A stretch of 64,000 bases of DNA from Ailurus styani (GCA_002007465.1 LNAC01000272.1:464002-528001); one strand, 5' to 3'. Counted from the stretch's first letter, positions 45,409-57,909 are shown. Notes: generated from the sequence alone by a model not told the origin. Translations and numbers: made by a program.

Positions 45409-46617
45409 TGACATTACATTTCAAAATGTCCAAAGTATGAGGCAGATTCCTGGTATGAGAACATTCAACTCATGAAAACAGAAAACAAGCCCAAGAAAGG
45501 CAGGAATAAAGAATTAATAAGGATAAAGTTTGGGTATTAGTGAATAGAAAAATGAAGCAGTGTTATTGATAAACAAATTCAAGGAAAAATTAAAACAGAT
45601 TTCTGGCCAGACTCACCCAAGAAAGACCAAAGAAAACACATATTTAAATCAACAAAATTGCTCAAATCAACAATTTAATCTTACACCTAAAAGGACTAGA
45701 AAAAGAAGAACAAACAAAGCCCAAGGTGAGTAGAAGAAAGAACATAGTAAAGATCAGAGCTGAAATAAATGACATAGAGACTAAAAGGACAGTAGAAAAA
45801 CAAATTAATGAAACTAAGAGCTGGTTCTTTGAAAAGATAAACAAAAATCAACAAACCCTTAGCCAGACTCATCAAGAGAAGGAACCCAAATAATTAAATC
45901 AGAAATGAGAGAGAAGTAACAACTGATAACACAGAGACATAAAAGATTATAAGAGAATACTAAGAAAAATTATATGCCAACAAACTGCAAAACCTAGAAG
46001 AAATGGATAAATTCCTAGAATCATACAATCTTCCAAAACAACCAGGAAGAAATAGAAAATCTGAATAGACCAATTTACAAGTAATGAAATTGAACTGATA
46101 ATCAAAAAACTATAAAAAAAATAAAAGTCCAAGACCAGATGGATTCACAAGTGATGGGTACCAGACACTCAGAGAGGTGTTAATACCTGTTCTCAAACTA
46201 TTCCAAAAAATAGAAGAGGAAGGAAAGCTTCCAAATACGTTCTACGAGGCCAGCATTACCCTGTTACCAAAGCCAGACAAAGACACACACAAAAAGAAAA
46301 CTAGAGGCCAATATCCCTGATGGACATAGATATAAAAATCCTCAACAGAATACTAGCAAAACACATACAGCGATACATTAAAAAGGTCACTTACCATGAT
46401 TAGGTGGCATTTATTCCTGGGATGCAAGAAATGATTCAATATTTGCAAGTCAATCAATGTCATACACCATATCAGCAAAATGAAGGGTAAAAAATCATAT
46501 GATCATCTCAACAGATTCAGAAAAAACTGGTGACAAGATTGAACATTCATTCATGATAAAAACTCTCAACAAAATGGTGTTAGAGAAAATATACCTTAAC
46601 ATAATAAAGGCCATATA

Positions 46618-46787
46618 GGGCACCTGGGTGGCTCAGTGGGTTAAAGCCTCTGCCTTCGGCTCAGGTCATGATCTCAGGGTCCTGGGATCGAGGCCCACAT
46701 TGGGCTCTCTACTCGGCAGAGAGCCTGCTTCCTCCTCTCTCTCTGCCTGCCTCTCTGCCTACTTGTGATCTCTCTCTCTGTGTCAAA

Positions 46788-46820
<33 letters not shown>
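46618..46820 (+). mobile_element. SINEC with long (AAAT)n tail, in L1
   Basis: GGGCACCTGGGTGGCTCAGTG head and a tail of about ten AAAT units (46784-46822). TSD AAAGGCCATATA / AAAGTCCATATA. Confidence 0.96.
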
Positions 46821-46822
<2 letters not shown>

Positions 46823-48489
46823 AAGTCCATATATAAAAAAAAACAGCTAACATCCTCAATGGTGAAAAACAGAGCTTTTCCTCTAAGGTCAGGAACAAAA
46901 AAAGGATGTTCACTCTTGCCACTTTTATTCAATATAGGACTAGAAGTCCTAGCCACAGCAGTCAGACAAGAAAAAGAAATGAGAGGTATCCAAACTGGTA
47001 AAGAAGAACTTAAACTATTTTCTGACAACATGATATTATACATAGAAAATCCTCAAGATTCCACAGAAAAACTGCTGGAAGTTAATAAATGAATTCAGTA
47101 AAGTGGCAGGATACAAAACTAATACTCAGAAATTGGTAGCGTTTCTATACACTAACAGTGAAATTGCAGAAAGAGAAATTTTAAAGAAAATCACCATTTA
47201 CAATTACACCAAAAATAATAACATACCTAGGAATAAACTTAACCAAAGAGGTGAAGACCTGTATTCTGAAATTGCAACACTGATGACAGAAATTGAAGAA
47301 GATAAAAAAAAAACGAATGGAAAGACATAACATGCTCCTGCACTGGAAGAATGACTATGTCAAAATGTCCATACTACCCAAAGCGATCTACAGATTAATG
47401 CAATCTCTATCAAAACACCAATAGCACTTTTCACAAAAGTAGAACAAATAATACTAAAATACGTGTGGAAACACAGAAGTCCCCGAATAGCCAAAGCAAT
47501 CCTGAGAAAGAAGAACAAAGCCAGAGGTATCACAATTCCAGATTTCAAAATATACCACAAAACTGTAGTAATCCAAACAGTATGGTACTGGCACAAAAAT
47601 AGACACACTGATCAACAGAATGGGATAGAGACCCCAGAAATATACTCACACATATGTGGTCAATTAATCTATGACAAAGGAGACAAGAATATACAATGGG
47701 GAAAAGACAGTCTTTTTCAATAAATAATCTTGGGAAAACTGGACAGCTACATGCAAAAGAATGAAAAGACTACTTTCTAACACCATATGTAAAAATGAAC
47801 TAAAAAATGTCTTAAAGGTATAAACATGAGACCTGAAACCATAAAAATCCTAGAAGAAAACACAGGCAGTAATTTCTTTGACATCAACCATAGCAACATT
47901 TTTCTATATACATTTCCTAAGGCAAGAGAAACAAAAGCAAAAATAAACTAATGGGACTACATCAAAATAAAAAACTCTTATAGAGTGAAGAAAACAATAA
48001 AAGTTAAAGACCTACTGAACAGGAGAAGATATTTGCAAATGATATATCTGATAAGGGATTAGTAGCCAAAATATATAACTTATAAAATCCAACATCAAAA
48101 TATGAATAATCTGATTAAAAATGGGCAGAGGACCTGAATAGACATTTTTCCAAAGACACACAGATGGCCCCAACAGACACATGAAAAGATGCTCAACATC
48201 ACTCATCACCAGGGAAATGCAAATCAAAACCACAATGAGATATCACCTCATGCTTGTTAAAATGGATAAAATCAAAAACACAAGAAAAACAAGTGTTGGT
48301 GAGGATGTGGAGAAAAAGAAACCCTTGTACAGTGCTGGTGGGAATGTAAATTAGTATAGCTACTGTGGAAAACAATATGGAGGTTCATCAGAAAATTAAA
48401 AATAAAACTACCATATGACCCAATAATTCTGCTTCTGGGTATTAACCCAGGGAAAATGAAAACACTAATTCAAAAAGATATGTACACCC

Positions 48490-48694
48490 TGGGGTGCCTA
48501 GGGGGCTCAGTTGGTTGGGTGTCTGCCTTCAGCTCAGGTCATGATCCCAGGGTCCTGGGATTGAGTCCCACGTGGGATTTCCTGCTCAGTGGGGAGCCCA
48601 CTTTTCCCTCTTCCTCTGCTGTTCCCCCTGTTTGTGCTCACTCTCTGTCAAATAAAATAAAATAAAATAAAATAAAATAAAATAAAATAAAATA
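48490..48694 (+). mobile_element. SINEC with long (AAAAT)n tail, in L1
   Basis: TGGGGTGCCTAGGGGGCTCAG head and a pentanucleotide AAAAT tail of about ten units (48646-48697), a hypervariable microsatellite candidate. TSD AAAAAGATATGTACACCC / AAAAAGATATACACACCC. Confidence 0.95.
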
Positions 48695-48835
48695 AAAAAG
48701 ATATACACACCCCTATGTTTTTGCAGCATTATTTACAATAGCCAAGGCACAGAAGCAACCTAAGCATCCATTAACAGATGAATAAACTATACTCAAATAA
48801 AAAAAATAAATTGCCAAAATTGGGGAATTACTATT

Positions 48836-48877
48836 AGAATTGGCAAAATGAAAAAAAAAAAGAATTGGCAAAATGAA
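48836..48877 (+). repeat. 17-bp direct repeat flanking an A8 tract
   Basis: AGAATTGGCAAAATGAA at 48836-48852, eight A at 48853-48860, then the identical 17-mer at 48861-48877. This is the signature of a target-site duplication around a bare poly(A) tail. Confidence 0.9.
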
Positions 48878-49360
48878 GTCATTTTTTCCTCCTCTTACTA
48901 CTCCCTCTCTCAAAACTCACCAAAAAGAATGTAATTTAGGCTCTGCAATGGGATCAGACTTTCTTTGATCTGGAAGACAGCCCAGGGTGAAGCAGTGAAT
49001 TCCATTTTCTGGAGGGTTGGCTGGGGTGGGGGGCTGCCTTTGGGTGCGGTGTGGTGGAGTTTCAGGGCATCCAGACCAGTGACCAGGGTCCCAGTTGGTG
49101 CAGGGTCTTCAGCGGGAGAAGAAAGGTCGCTGGGTGGGTCCTACTGTGGGATAGGCAAGCACTGCTTCCGGCTGTATAGTCTCCAAATCTGACTAACTTA
49201 TCTAAAGATTTTGTGAGTTACTTAATGTCCCTTGATAAGTTCCTTTTCTGGTTAAAATCGATACAGTGGGTTTTGCACTTAATGACCAAGAATCCTTACT
49301 GATAGGAAGAAAGTCAGAGCCCTGAAGGTCCATTGATTGGGGCAGTCTTCTCCAAATTTT
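48878..49360. other. Non-coding stretch, nothing recognised
   Basis: GC-richer than neighbours around 49010-49170 (GGCTGGGGTGGGGGGCTGCC). A 75-aa frame at 48965-49192 has no known domain. Confidence 0.4.
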
Positions 49361-49542
49361 TTTTAAAGTTGTATTTATTTGTTAGAGAGAGAGAGAACAT
49401 GAACAAGGGGAAGGGCTAAGGCAGAGGGAGAAGCAGGCTCCCCACTGAGCAGGGAGCCGGACGTGGGACTCAATCCCAGGACCCTTGGATCATGACCTGA
49501 GCTGAAGGCAGACACCTAACTGACTGAGCCACCCAGGCACCC
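49361..49542 (-). mobile_element. SINEC (Can-SINE)
   Basis: Antisense copy, AAGTTGTATTTATTTGTTAG start, GAGCCACCCAGGCACCCC end. First of three same-strand copies within 820 bases. Confidence 0.93.
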
Positions 49543-49681
49543 CCAAACTTTTTTTTTAATGGCCACCCATTATCAGAATAAACTAGATATATCTGAACAT
49601 ATATTTGTTGCCCTATAGCTTATACACAGATAATGATATGTTCGTGAATCATATAAAAGATAAAACAGATTCAAGCTTTAT

Positions 49682-49863
49682 TATTTTTTTTGAGATTTAT
49701 TTATCTATTTGAGAGACGGGGGGAGAGGAAGAGAAAGAGAATCTTAAGCAGACTCCCCACTCAGGATGGAGCATGACATGGGGCTCGAAACTGGGACCCT
49801 GATATCATGACCTGAGTCAAAATCAGGAGCCTGACGTTTAACCGACTGAGCCACCCAGGCGCC
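49682..49863 (-). mobile_element. SINEC (Can-SINE)
   Basis: Antisense copy, GAGATTTATTTATCTATTTG start, GAGCCACCCAGGCGCCC end. Older than its neighbours, judging by the many substitutions. Confidence 0.93.
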
Positions 49864-49976
49864 CATCAAGTATAAGTTTTAATCTGATGAGATGGAACAC
49901 TTAAAACCAACTCATTTTTATTTTATTTATTAACAGCACATCTTTACTGATATAAAACCCACACTCCAAATAATTT

Positions 49977-50175
49977 TTTTTTTAAGATTTTATTTATTTA
50001 TTTGACACACAGAGAGAGATCAGATCACAAGTAGGCAGAGAGGCAGGCAGAGAAAGAGGAGGAAGCAGGCTCCCTGCTGAGCAGGGAGCCCAATACGGGC
50101 CTCGATCCCAGGACCCTGAGATCATGACCTGAGCCGAAGGCAAAGGCTTTAACCCACTGAGCCACCCAGGCGCCC
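49977..50175 (-). mobile_element. SINEC (Can-SINE), young
   Basis: Antisense near-consensus GTGGGTTAAAGCC subtype. TSD CTCCAAATAATTTT / CTCCAAATAATCTT. Confidence 0.96.
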
Positions 50176-51737
50176 TCCAAATAATCTTCTTGATAAAATC
50201 TGGCTTTTGTTTGTTTGTTTGTTTGTTTTTTGGACTGACTTTCGGTAGATCTGATGAAATTGCTGTAGTTTCTACTTTGTAATGTGGCTGATGGAAAGTT
50301 CATTTCCGGCAGTAAAATGTCTGCCCTTTGGGTCTTACTATTGTGTTGTGCTTGCTTTTGTATGATCTTCAGTCCATAGCATTTTTTGGGAGGGTGTTTT
50401 TTCGTGTTGCTTTGTTTTGTTTCGGCAGGGATTTTTATAACGTCCTTGTTCCCTTTGTGCTGGTTAGGCTTTAAAACTAGGGAGTGTAATACTTGCTAAT
50501 GCTCTAAGCTAGGTGCACATAACTGCACTATCTTGTAATTCCCAGAGAAGGAACTGCCAGCAACTCTTCATGTGCCATTCCAGCCTTCCCCATATGAACC
50601 ACGCGTCCATCTGGTATACCAGCTAAAGGGGGCTGTCCTTGTTCAACTGAGTATTTTTTTCAGTTAAGATAAAAATACCATCACCTAGAGCTCCCTCTTT
50701 CCCTCTTGGAGCCCCGCAGGTCATCTTGGGCACCCCCTAGGCAGTGAGCATGCCACCTGGGAGACTGGCTGTGAGCAGTGAGATCCAGGAACAGGTGTCA
50801 GTCATGAAAGGGGCTCTTTGGCATGATGGTGGGACACTGCAAAGGATGGAGCTGAAGGAGAAGCTACCCTGGAAGGCCGAACGTTTAGCTTGCGACCTCG
50901 TCTGCATGGTGGAGGATGGCTCCTGGGGGGAGGCAGTATCTCCAAACCACAGAGCAGGGAGTTGTGACCCAGTCTCTGAGCCAACCCCCCACTTGAAAGT
51001 GGAATAGGAGGGAGACTTACACCCAGGACAAAGGAAGGATGTGGGAGCCACTGTTATTTGGCTAACTCAATAGACAGTTCCGAACTCTTTCTTTTTCATC
51101 ACCCCCACTGTAGAGGCAAGGGGGAACTGAAATAATGGCTTTCCGGGCTCCCCTGCTGCTCAGTGTGGCCACATGACACGATTCTGGCCAAGGATACACA
51201 AGTAGATTTCTACTAGGGCCTTCTGGGAAAACATTTGCTTATCTTGATAATACAGAAAGCCACCTAATTAGTGCCACTCCTCTACTCCTTCTTCCTACCT
51301 TCCGTCCAGGTGTGATGGCCGGAGCAGCAGCAGCCTCGCTGTTCCTTGACAATATAGAGGGAGAAGTCAAGTGGCTTGCACTGATGCTGACCTCTACAGA
51401 CTGGGCCCTCGAACAAACACCAGCGTACCTAGATAACAAGAATGTTATTTGGAATAAATTCGGTTTGTTTGATATAGTTTTTTTGTTTTTGTTTTTGTTT
51501 TTTTCTGTTGTATGCTCTAAAGTATTCCCAAGTTCTGCAGGACACCCACATTATAGAGTAAAGTTACAGACCCTTTCCTGCCCCCAACCAGTATCACTCA
51601 TCCCTGCCTATTCTGTACCACCATCCAGCCCCATTCACGGATAATGCCTCAGATAACAACTCATACAGGTTTTGTTCACAGGAGCAACAGAAGCCAAGGA
51701 GGGATGTGTCATAGGAAGTTGAAAAACCTGCACCTCA
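50176..51737. other. Mostly unique DNA, possible old repeat
   Basis: Contains (GTTT)5 at 50207-50226. The block 51060-51470 (GGCCACATGACACGATTCTG, GGAAAACATTTGCTTATC, GTGATGGCCGGAGCAGCAGC, ACAAGAATGTTATTTGGAAT) has the look of an ancient dispersed element, but I cannot name it. Frames up to 110 aa overlap on both strands without domains. Confidence 0.4.
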
Positions 51738-51918
51738 AGTGGGTTAAAGCCTCTGCCTTCGGCTCAGGTCATGATCCCAGGGTCCTGGGATTGAGGCCTG
51801 CATCGGGCTCTCTGCTCAGCAGGGAGCCTGCTTCCTCCTCTCTCTCTGCCTGCCTCTCTGCCTACTTGTGATCTCTCTCTCTGTGTCAAATAAATAAATA
51901 AAATCTTAAAAAAAAAAA
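51738..51918 (+). mobile_element. 5'-truncated SINEC
   Basis: Starts within the tRNA-like head at AGTGGGTTAAAGCC, lacking the GGGCGCCTGGGTGGCTC segment. The rest is near consensus with an A-rich tail. Incomplete reverse transcription is the simplest cause. Confidence 0.94.
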
Positions 51919-52834
51919 GAACTACCTCTTTGACACACAGAGCTCTTAGGGATAATATCCAAAATAATAGAAACATAATAACAAACTAAATATTACTTAC
52001 ATAAGAATGAAAAGTCAATGATTAAACAAACACTTCCCCTTACCCCCCTTTAACCAAAGAAAGGGAAAAGATGGAAGAATGTCAGCAGGGTGGTAGCATT
52101 ATATGGGGGCTTTCTTCTATCTTTGTCTTGCGTGTTTCCCACACCCCCACCCTCCCACCCCNTGCATTCTGAAAAAAGCCCCAGGATTTAAGAAAAGTTA
52201 ACACTACTATATCCTCAGGTCTCTCCTCTGGTGGCTTGGGTTTGAGGTCAGCGCTGTCCTGACTGTGTGAATCCACATTCAGCTCAAGTTTTGTGCCGCA
52301 GCTCTGCCCCTCTGCCCTGGGGATGCTGACCTCAGCCTGGACAGCAGCCCCAAGCGCCCTCACCTGAACTGCTCTCAAGAGCTGCGTGCCGTCTGAGCTG
52401 CAGGCAGGGTCCTCGGGACTGAGGAAAGGCACCTGGTGGGTTGAATGCCTAGGACCACCAGGTCCTGGAAGTCCGCTGACCTAGAAACCCAAGAGAGCCT
52501 CAGTGCGCTGGTCCTGTTGACCCACGTCGGGAACAGGGAACACGGTGTGAAGGAGAGGGCAGGAAGGACCGGATCCGGAAGCAAGGAGAGCAGGTGGCTG
52601 AGCGCTCTCATCTGCGAGTCCTTCCTTCCCAGGTGGGAGGTCCTGCTGGGTGGGGGTGGGGGGCCCACCCGGCCTGGGCGCTGTCCCAGCTCCGTGCCTT
52701 CAGGCCCCTCCGGCTTTGTGCTCGCCGTTACCTGTAAAACGAGGCTGCCTTTACAGCCCTTATAGGGGTATGTGACAATTAACCATGTTACTTGCTTTTG
52801 TAAGTTATATGGTGCTTTTCAAAAACCGAAGGTA
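51919..52834. other. GC-rich non-coding stretch
   Basis: From about 52100 to 52760 the sequence is GC-rich with moderate CpG. Frames of about 100-116 aa occur on both strands without recognisable domains. A single N at 52162. No exon supported. Confidence 0.45.
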
Positions 52835-53046
52835 GGGGCACCTGGGTGGCTCAGTCATTAAGTGTCTGCCTTCAGCTCAGGTCATGATCCCAGGATCTTG
52901 CGATCAAGCCCCGCATCAGGCTCCCGCTTAGCGGGAAGCCTGCTTCTCCCTCTCCCTCTCCCACTCCCCTTGCTTGTGTTCCCTCTCTCGATGTTCTCTG
53001 TCAAATAAATAAATAAAATCTTAAAAACCAAAAAAAAAAAAAAAAA
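52835..53046 (+). mobile_element. SINEC (Can-SINE)
   Basis: GGGGCACCTGGGTGGCTCAG head of the ATTAAGTGTCTGCC subtype, tail AAATAAATAAAATCTT then a long A-run. It abuts the L1 that follows. Confidence 0.93.
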
Positions 53047-53458
53047 GGGGTTGGGGAAACTGGACAGCCACAGGCAAAAGAATGAAATTAGACTCATACA
53101 CAAGACACAATTAAGGGATTAAATACTTAAATGAAAGGCCTAAAACCATGAAGCTCCTAGAATAAAGCACAGGATAAAATGTCCTTGATGTTGATTTTGG
53201 CAAAAGGATTTTTCAGGATAGATATCAATAGCACAGGAAACAGAAGCAAAAATGAACAAGTGGGACTACATCAAACTAAACAGATTCTGCACAGCAAAGG
53301 AAGGCATCAACAAAATTAAAAGGCCACCTATGAAATGGGAGAAAATATTTGTAAACCATCTATCTGATAAGGGATTAATATCCAAAAAATATAAGGAACT
53401 CCTAATTCAATGGCAACAAAAAACCAAACAAAAAACCTGATTAAAAAATGGACCAAAT

Positions 53459-53663
53459 GGGCGCTTGGGTGGCTCAGTGGGTTAAAGCCTCTGCGTTCGG
53501 CTCAGGTCATGATCTCAGGGTCCTGGGATCAAGGCCCATATCGGGCTCTCTGCTCAGCAGGGAGCCTGCTTCCCCCCCCCTCTGCCTGCCTCTCTGCCTA
53601 CTTGTGATCTCTCTCTCTCTCTGTCAAATAAATAAAAATCTTAAAAAAATAAAAATAAAAATA
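53459..53663 (+). mobile_element. SINEC (Can-SINE), in L1
   Basis: GCGCTTGGGTGGCTCAGTGGG head, CCCCCCCCC run in the CT segment, AAATAAAAATC tail. TSD AAAAAATGGACCAA / AAAAAATGGGCCAA. Confidence 0.95.
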
Positions 53664-53830
53664 AAAAATGGGCCAAGGACCTGAACAGACATTTTTTCCA
53701 AAGAAGACATACAAATGGCCAGTGGGAATATGAAAAGATGCTCAACATCACTCATCATCAGGGCAATGCAAATCAAAACCACAGTGAGAAAGCACCTTAC
53801 TTGTTAGGATAGTTATTATCAAAGACTCAG

Positions 53831-54352
53831 AAGATTCATTCATACGTCAAATATAAGAAACAGCAGGGAAATGGGGCACCTGGGCGGCTCAGTCAGTTAA
53901 ACGGCTGCCTTCAGTTCAGGTCATGATCCCAGGGTCCTCGGATCGAGCCCCACGTCCAGCTTCCTGCTCAGCAAGAAGCCTGCTTCTCCTTCTCCCTCTG
54001 CCTGCTGCACTGCCTACTTGTGCTCTCCTCTTTGTCAAATAAATAAATAAAATCTTTTAAAAAATAATAAAAAAGAAACAGTGCAGAGGGTCATAGGGGA
54101 AGGAAGGGAAAAATGAATGGGAAGAAATCAGAGAGGGAGACAAACCCTAAGAGACTCCTAACTCTAGGAAAAAAACTGAGGGTTGCTGGAGGGGAGGTGG
54201 GTGGGGGGTATGGGGTAACTGGGTGACGGGCATTAAGGAGGACACACGATGTGATGAGCCCTGGGTGTTACATGCAACTGACGAATCACTGAACTCTACA
54301 TCTGAAACTAATCTTGTACTATATGGTGGATAACTGAATTTAAATTAAAAAA
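53831..54352 (+). mobile_element. L1 3'UTR fragment inserted in an older L1
   Basis: GAGAGGGAGACAAACCCTAA, GAGACTCCTAACTCTAGG, GAGGGTTGCTGGAGGGGAGG, GGTAACTGGGTGACGGGCAT, GAGCCCTGGGTGTTACATGC and an A-rich tail are the carnivore L1 3' end, the same segment as at 28055-28285. The host L1 text (TATCAAAGACTCAG before, AAAGACTCAAAGATAACAAG after) repeats across it, giving the TSD. Confidence 0.85.
53873..54072 (+). mobile_element. SINEC in L1 fragment in L1
   Basis: GGGGCACCTGGGCGGCTCAG head. Flanks AAGAAACAGCAGGG (53855) and AAGAAACAGTGCAGAGG (54073) show the duplication. Third layer of nesting. Confidence 0.92.
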
Positions 54353-54708
54353 AAGACTCAAAGATAACAAGGGTTGGTAAGGATGCAGAGAAAGGGGAAC
54401 CCTTGTGCACTGCTGGTGAGAATGCAAACTGGGGTAGCCGCTGTGGAAAACAGGATGGGGGTTCCTCAAAAAGTTAGGAATAGAATTACCATGGGATCCA
54501 GCAATCTTTCTTCTGGGTATAGATCTGAGGGAAATAGATTCACTATCTCAAAGAGGCGTTTTCACTGCTGTGTTCATTGAAGCATCATTCGCAGTAGCCA
54601 AGACATGGAAACAACCTAAGAGCCCAGGGGCAGATGAATGGGTAAAGAAGATGCGTTGTATACACACACAATGGACTATCACTCAGCCTCCAAAAAGCAG
54701 TAAATCCA

Positions 54709-54901
54709 GGAGCGCCTGGGTGGCTCAGTCGGTCAGTTAAGCGTCTGCCTTCTTGGGTTGTGATCCCAGAGTCCTAAGATTGAGCCCCGCATCTGGCTCT
54801 ATGGTCAGTGGGGAGCCTGCTTCTCCCTCTCCCTCTGCCCCCGCCTGTGTGCATGCTCTCTCTTTTGCTCTATCTCAAATAAATAAATAATACATTTTTA
54901 A
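54709..54901 (+). mobile_element. SINEC (Can-SINE), in L1
   Basis: GGAGCGCCTGGGTGGCTCAG head with a small duplication (CGGTCAGTTAAGCG). Flanks AAAAAGCAGTAAATCC / AAAAAGGCAATAAATCC. Confidence 0.93.
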
Positions 54902-55367
54902 AAAGGCAATAAATCCTGCCATTTGCAACATGGATGAACCTGAAGGACAAAGTCAAAGAAGTTAGACAGAGAAAGACAAATGCTTTCTAAGCTCACTTAT
55001 CTGTGGAATCTAAAACAACAAAAAAGAAAAAAAAAATTGAACTCGCAATAACAGAGGAGAGTGGTGCTTAACAGAAATTGTAGTTGGCAGAGGATGGGGA
55101 GACTTTGATGGAAGGGCACAGACTTCCGGTTTTGAGGTGGACACATTCTGGGAATCTACTGTAAAGCCTGGTGACTGTAGTTAGTAATAATGCCCTATAC
55201 ATTTGAAATTCCCTGAGAGTAGATATCAAGTATTCTCATCACATACACACAAAATAGTAACATAGGAGGCGATTGATATGTTAATTAGTTGGATTGTGGA
55301 AATCATTTCACGACGTATACATACATCAAAACATTATACTGTGAACCTTAAATACATATAATTTTTT

Positions 55368-55916
<549 letters not shown>

Positions 55917-56047
55917 TTATTTGCCAAAAAATATTTTTAAAAATAGAGATAAAGGTATACATACCTATAAATACCTTTATAGGGTCTAAGTCAAACTTCA
56001 CAGCCTCTGGAGTTGAGCATTTATTGTTTCCTTAGGCTTATATTTTA

Positions 56048-56260
56048 TTTTTAAAATTCTTTATAGTTGTATTTATTTATTTGAGAGAGACAGAGAGCGA
56101 GTAGGGGGAGGGACAGAAGGAGAGGGAGAGAGATAATCCCAAGCAGACTCTTCGCTGAGCACAGAGCCAGAGACGGGGCTCAATCCCACAACCCTGAGAT
56201 CATGACCTGAGCTGAAATCACGAGTTGGCTGCTTAACCGACTGAGCCACCCAGGAGCCCC
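56048..56260 (-). mobile_element. SINEC (Can-SINE)
   Basis: Antisense copy, older: AGTTGTATTTATTTATTTGAG start, GAGCCACCCAGGAGCCCC end. AGGCTTA flanks at 56034 and 56261. Confidence 0.92.
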
Positions 56261-56267
56261 AGGCTTA

Positions 56268-57404
56268 CAGTTTAAAGGTGAAACTTTGGAAATTGTACAA
56301 TGGAGCGGGCCAAGGAGGCTTCATGTGCCCACCTTCCTGGCCAACTCCAGTGAGCTTGTTTTTTACAGACCAAACACAATTTCTTCTTAGAGGATAACTT
56401 AGGTAATTCTGGAATCTGAAAAGGTGTGGGGCTTATTGCTACAAGATTGTTTTCAGAGGGAGCCATGATCACACACATGGAACTCTTACTTTGGGCTGGG
56501 TGCTTGCTGTTCAGGGTGAAGAAAGAGGTAGCCCTCAGCCCCTACCATTCTCATTAATGGGTAGTTTCGGGGGGTGGTGTGAATCCTACCCTGACCAGCG
56601 TCCTAGCCCAAGGCACTCAACTCCAGGAAACACGTCCTCTTTTCAGCTAACCTTGGAGCTGGAGGACACGGATGGGTCACCAGGGGAATTTCCAAACGTG
56701 CTTGTCTGGTCCCACACTAGCGCTCAGCGGCAATTGCAATTTCGCAATGATAATTGAAAATTCCAGCAGAGGGCACTGTTCCCCAACAATCCGAAATGGG
56801 AAGCATTTCCCATTTGTTTGGGGAATGTCCTTTGACTTCCCTTGTCAAGGAAGATGGGAGAGCCAAGGAGCTTTAAAAAATGTCTTTTTTTCCTCTTCAG
56901 TATTCCCCCACTCTCTGCAAAGGACATATAGAAAGTATAACTTTTAGACTATGTAGAGCTTACCAATCACACAGATTCCTAGGGTGTAGCTTTAAAAGCA
57001 TCAGGTGACCAGTAGACATTCAGTTCTTTATGTAGTTTTCCTGAAGCCACTGTTAGAATTTTTGGGAAAATCTGGTTGTTATGAATAGACAAAGCCTACC
57101 TCGCAAAGAGGGGAGGGTGACAGGGACTGGGCTACCTGCTCAGGACTTCACACCTGGTGTCCAGAGGTTCAGACTTTTCTGCTGCAGTGCCACCATTGCA
57201 GCGAGGCGGGAACATGGTATCATTGCCCCAGATGAGGAAATCCTGGCTCAAGGGTGTTGCCCCATGGGGTCTTGGGCTCCTCTGTAGATGCCCCAGGATC
57301 TGGGAGGAAAGGCTGAGAGAGGATACCCAAGCTAGGGATCCAGTCTGCTCTCCCCAGGAATGGGATGAGTGGCAGGACCCCTCCCTTTTAGGAATGTTCT
57401 AGAC
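56268..57404. other. Unique-looking non-coding stretch
   Basis: No recognised repeat. Short overlapping frames (66-91 aa) on both strands have no domains. A small inverted motif GGGAAGCATTTCCC sits near 56800. Confidence 0.45.
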
Positions 57405-57635
57405 CAGTGGTTCTCACCTGGGGGCTCTTTGGTCACCCACCCCATGGTGGGGGAAGGTATTTGACAATGAATGAAGACATAATTAGCTGTCACAGTTTTG
57501 GGGATGCTCTTGGAATCTAGTGGGTGGGGGGTCAGAGAAGCAGCCAAACATCTCACAATACACAGCACAGCCCCCACACCCAAGAAAGAATTATCTGGCT
57601 CAGAACGTTAATAATGCCAAGTTCCAGAAACCCTA
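57405..57635 (+). mobile_element. MER5A (hAT-Charlie DNA transposon)
   Basis: CAGTGGTTCTCACCTGGGGG start, GGGGATGCTCTTGGAATCTA, CAAACATCTCACAATACACA, GCACAGCCCCCACACCC, AATTATCTGGCTCAGAACG, ending CCAGAAACCCTAG. TCTAGA occurs immediately outside both ends, consistent with an 8-bp hAT duplication. Confidence 0.88.
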
Positions 57636-57650
57636 GTCTAGATTCTAGAT

Positions 57651-57811
57651 CTGGGACTCTCAAAATGTGGTTCCCAGACCAACTGCATCAGCATCACCTC
57701 GGGATTCGTGACAGGTGCCCTGCCCTGCGTCAGACCTACTCAAGTCAGAAGCTCCAAGAGCAGCCCATGCTTTCATGAGCCTTTCAGATGATCTCAAGTT
57801 TGAGAACCACT
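57651..57811 (+). mobile_element. MER20 (hAT-Charlie DNA transposon)
   Basis: CTCTCAAAATGTGGTTCCCA, GACCAACTGCATCAGCATCA, CCTACTCAAGTCAGAAGCTC, ATGATCTCAAGTTTGAGAAC, CACTT. Near full-length element with inverted ends. MER20 copies carry regulatory activity in placental endometrial cells in published work (established for the family; not shown here). Confidence 0.8.
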
Positions 57812-57909
57812 TACTTGCAGACTCTAGATAAGTAGCCTAACACTGTGCTTCGAAGATATTAGCATGCTTAGAGTCACCGCGGAATGGTGAAAAGCAGTCT
57901 GATGTAACT

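Larger units (their letters stand above)
43930..48830 (+). mobile_element. Long L1 LINE with decayed ORF2
   Basis: Sense L1 covering most of ORF2. The endonuclease-side half includes GTTGTGATCCTGATATCAGA and GACAGGAGACTTTAACACAC; the thumb and RT region includes CCAGACACTCAGAGAGGTGT and CTATTCCAAAAAATAGAAGA. Frame 46859-47092 reads [20 protein letters not shown] and [13 protein letters not shown], and the C-terminus lies at 47103-47723. The catalytic metal-binding motif, which should be x-x-Asp-Asp, reads FSDN, and frames are broken, so it is inactive. The 3' end is cut near 48830, in the segment reading GCAGCATTATTTACAATAGC. SINECs interrupt at 45217, 46618 and 48490. L1-encoded RT and endonuclease drive retroposition when intact; this one cannot. 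Confidence 0.87.
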
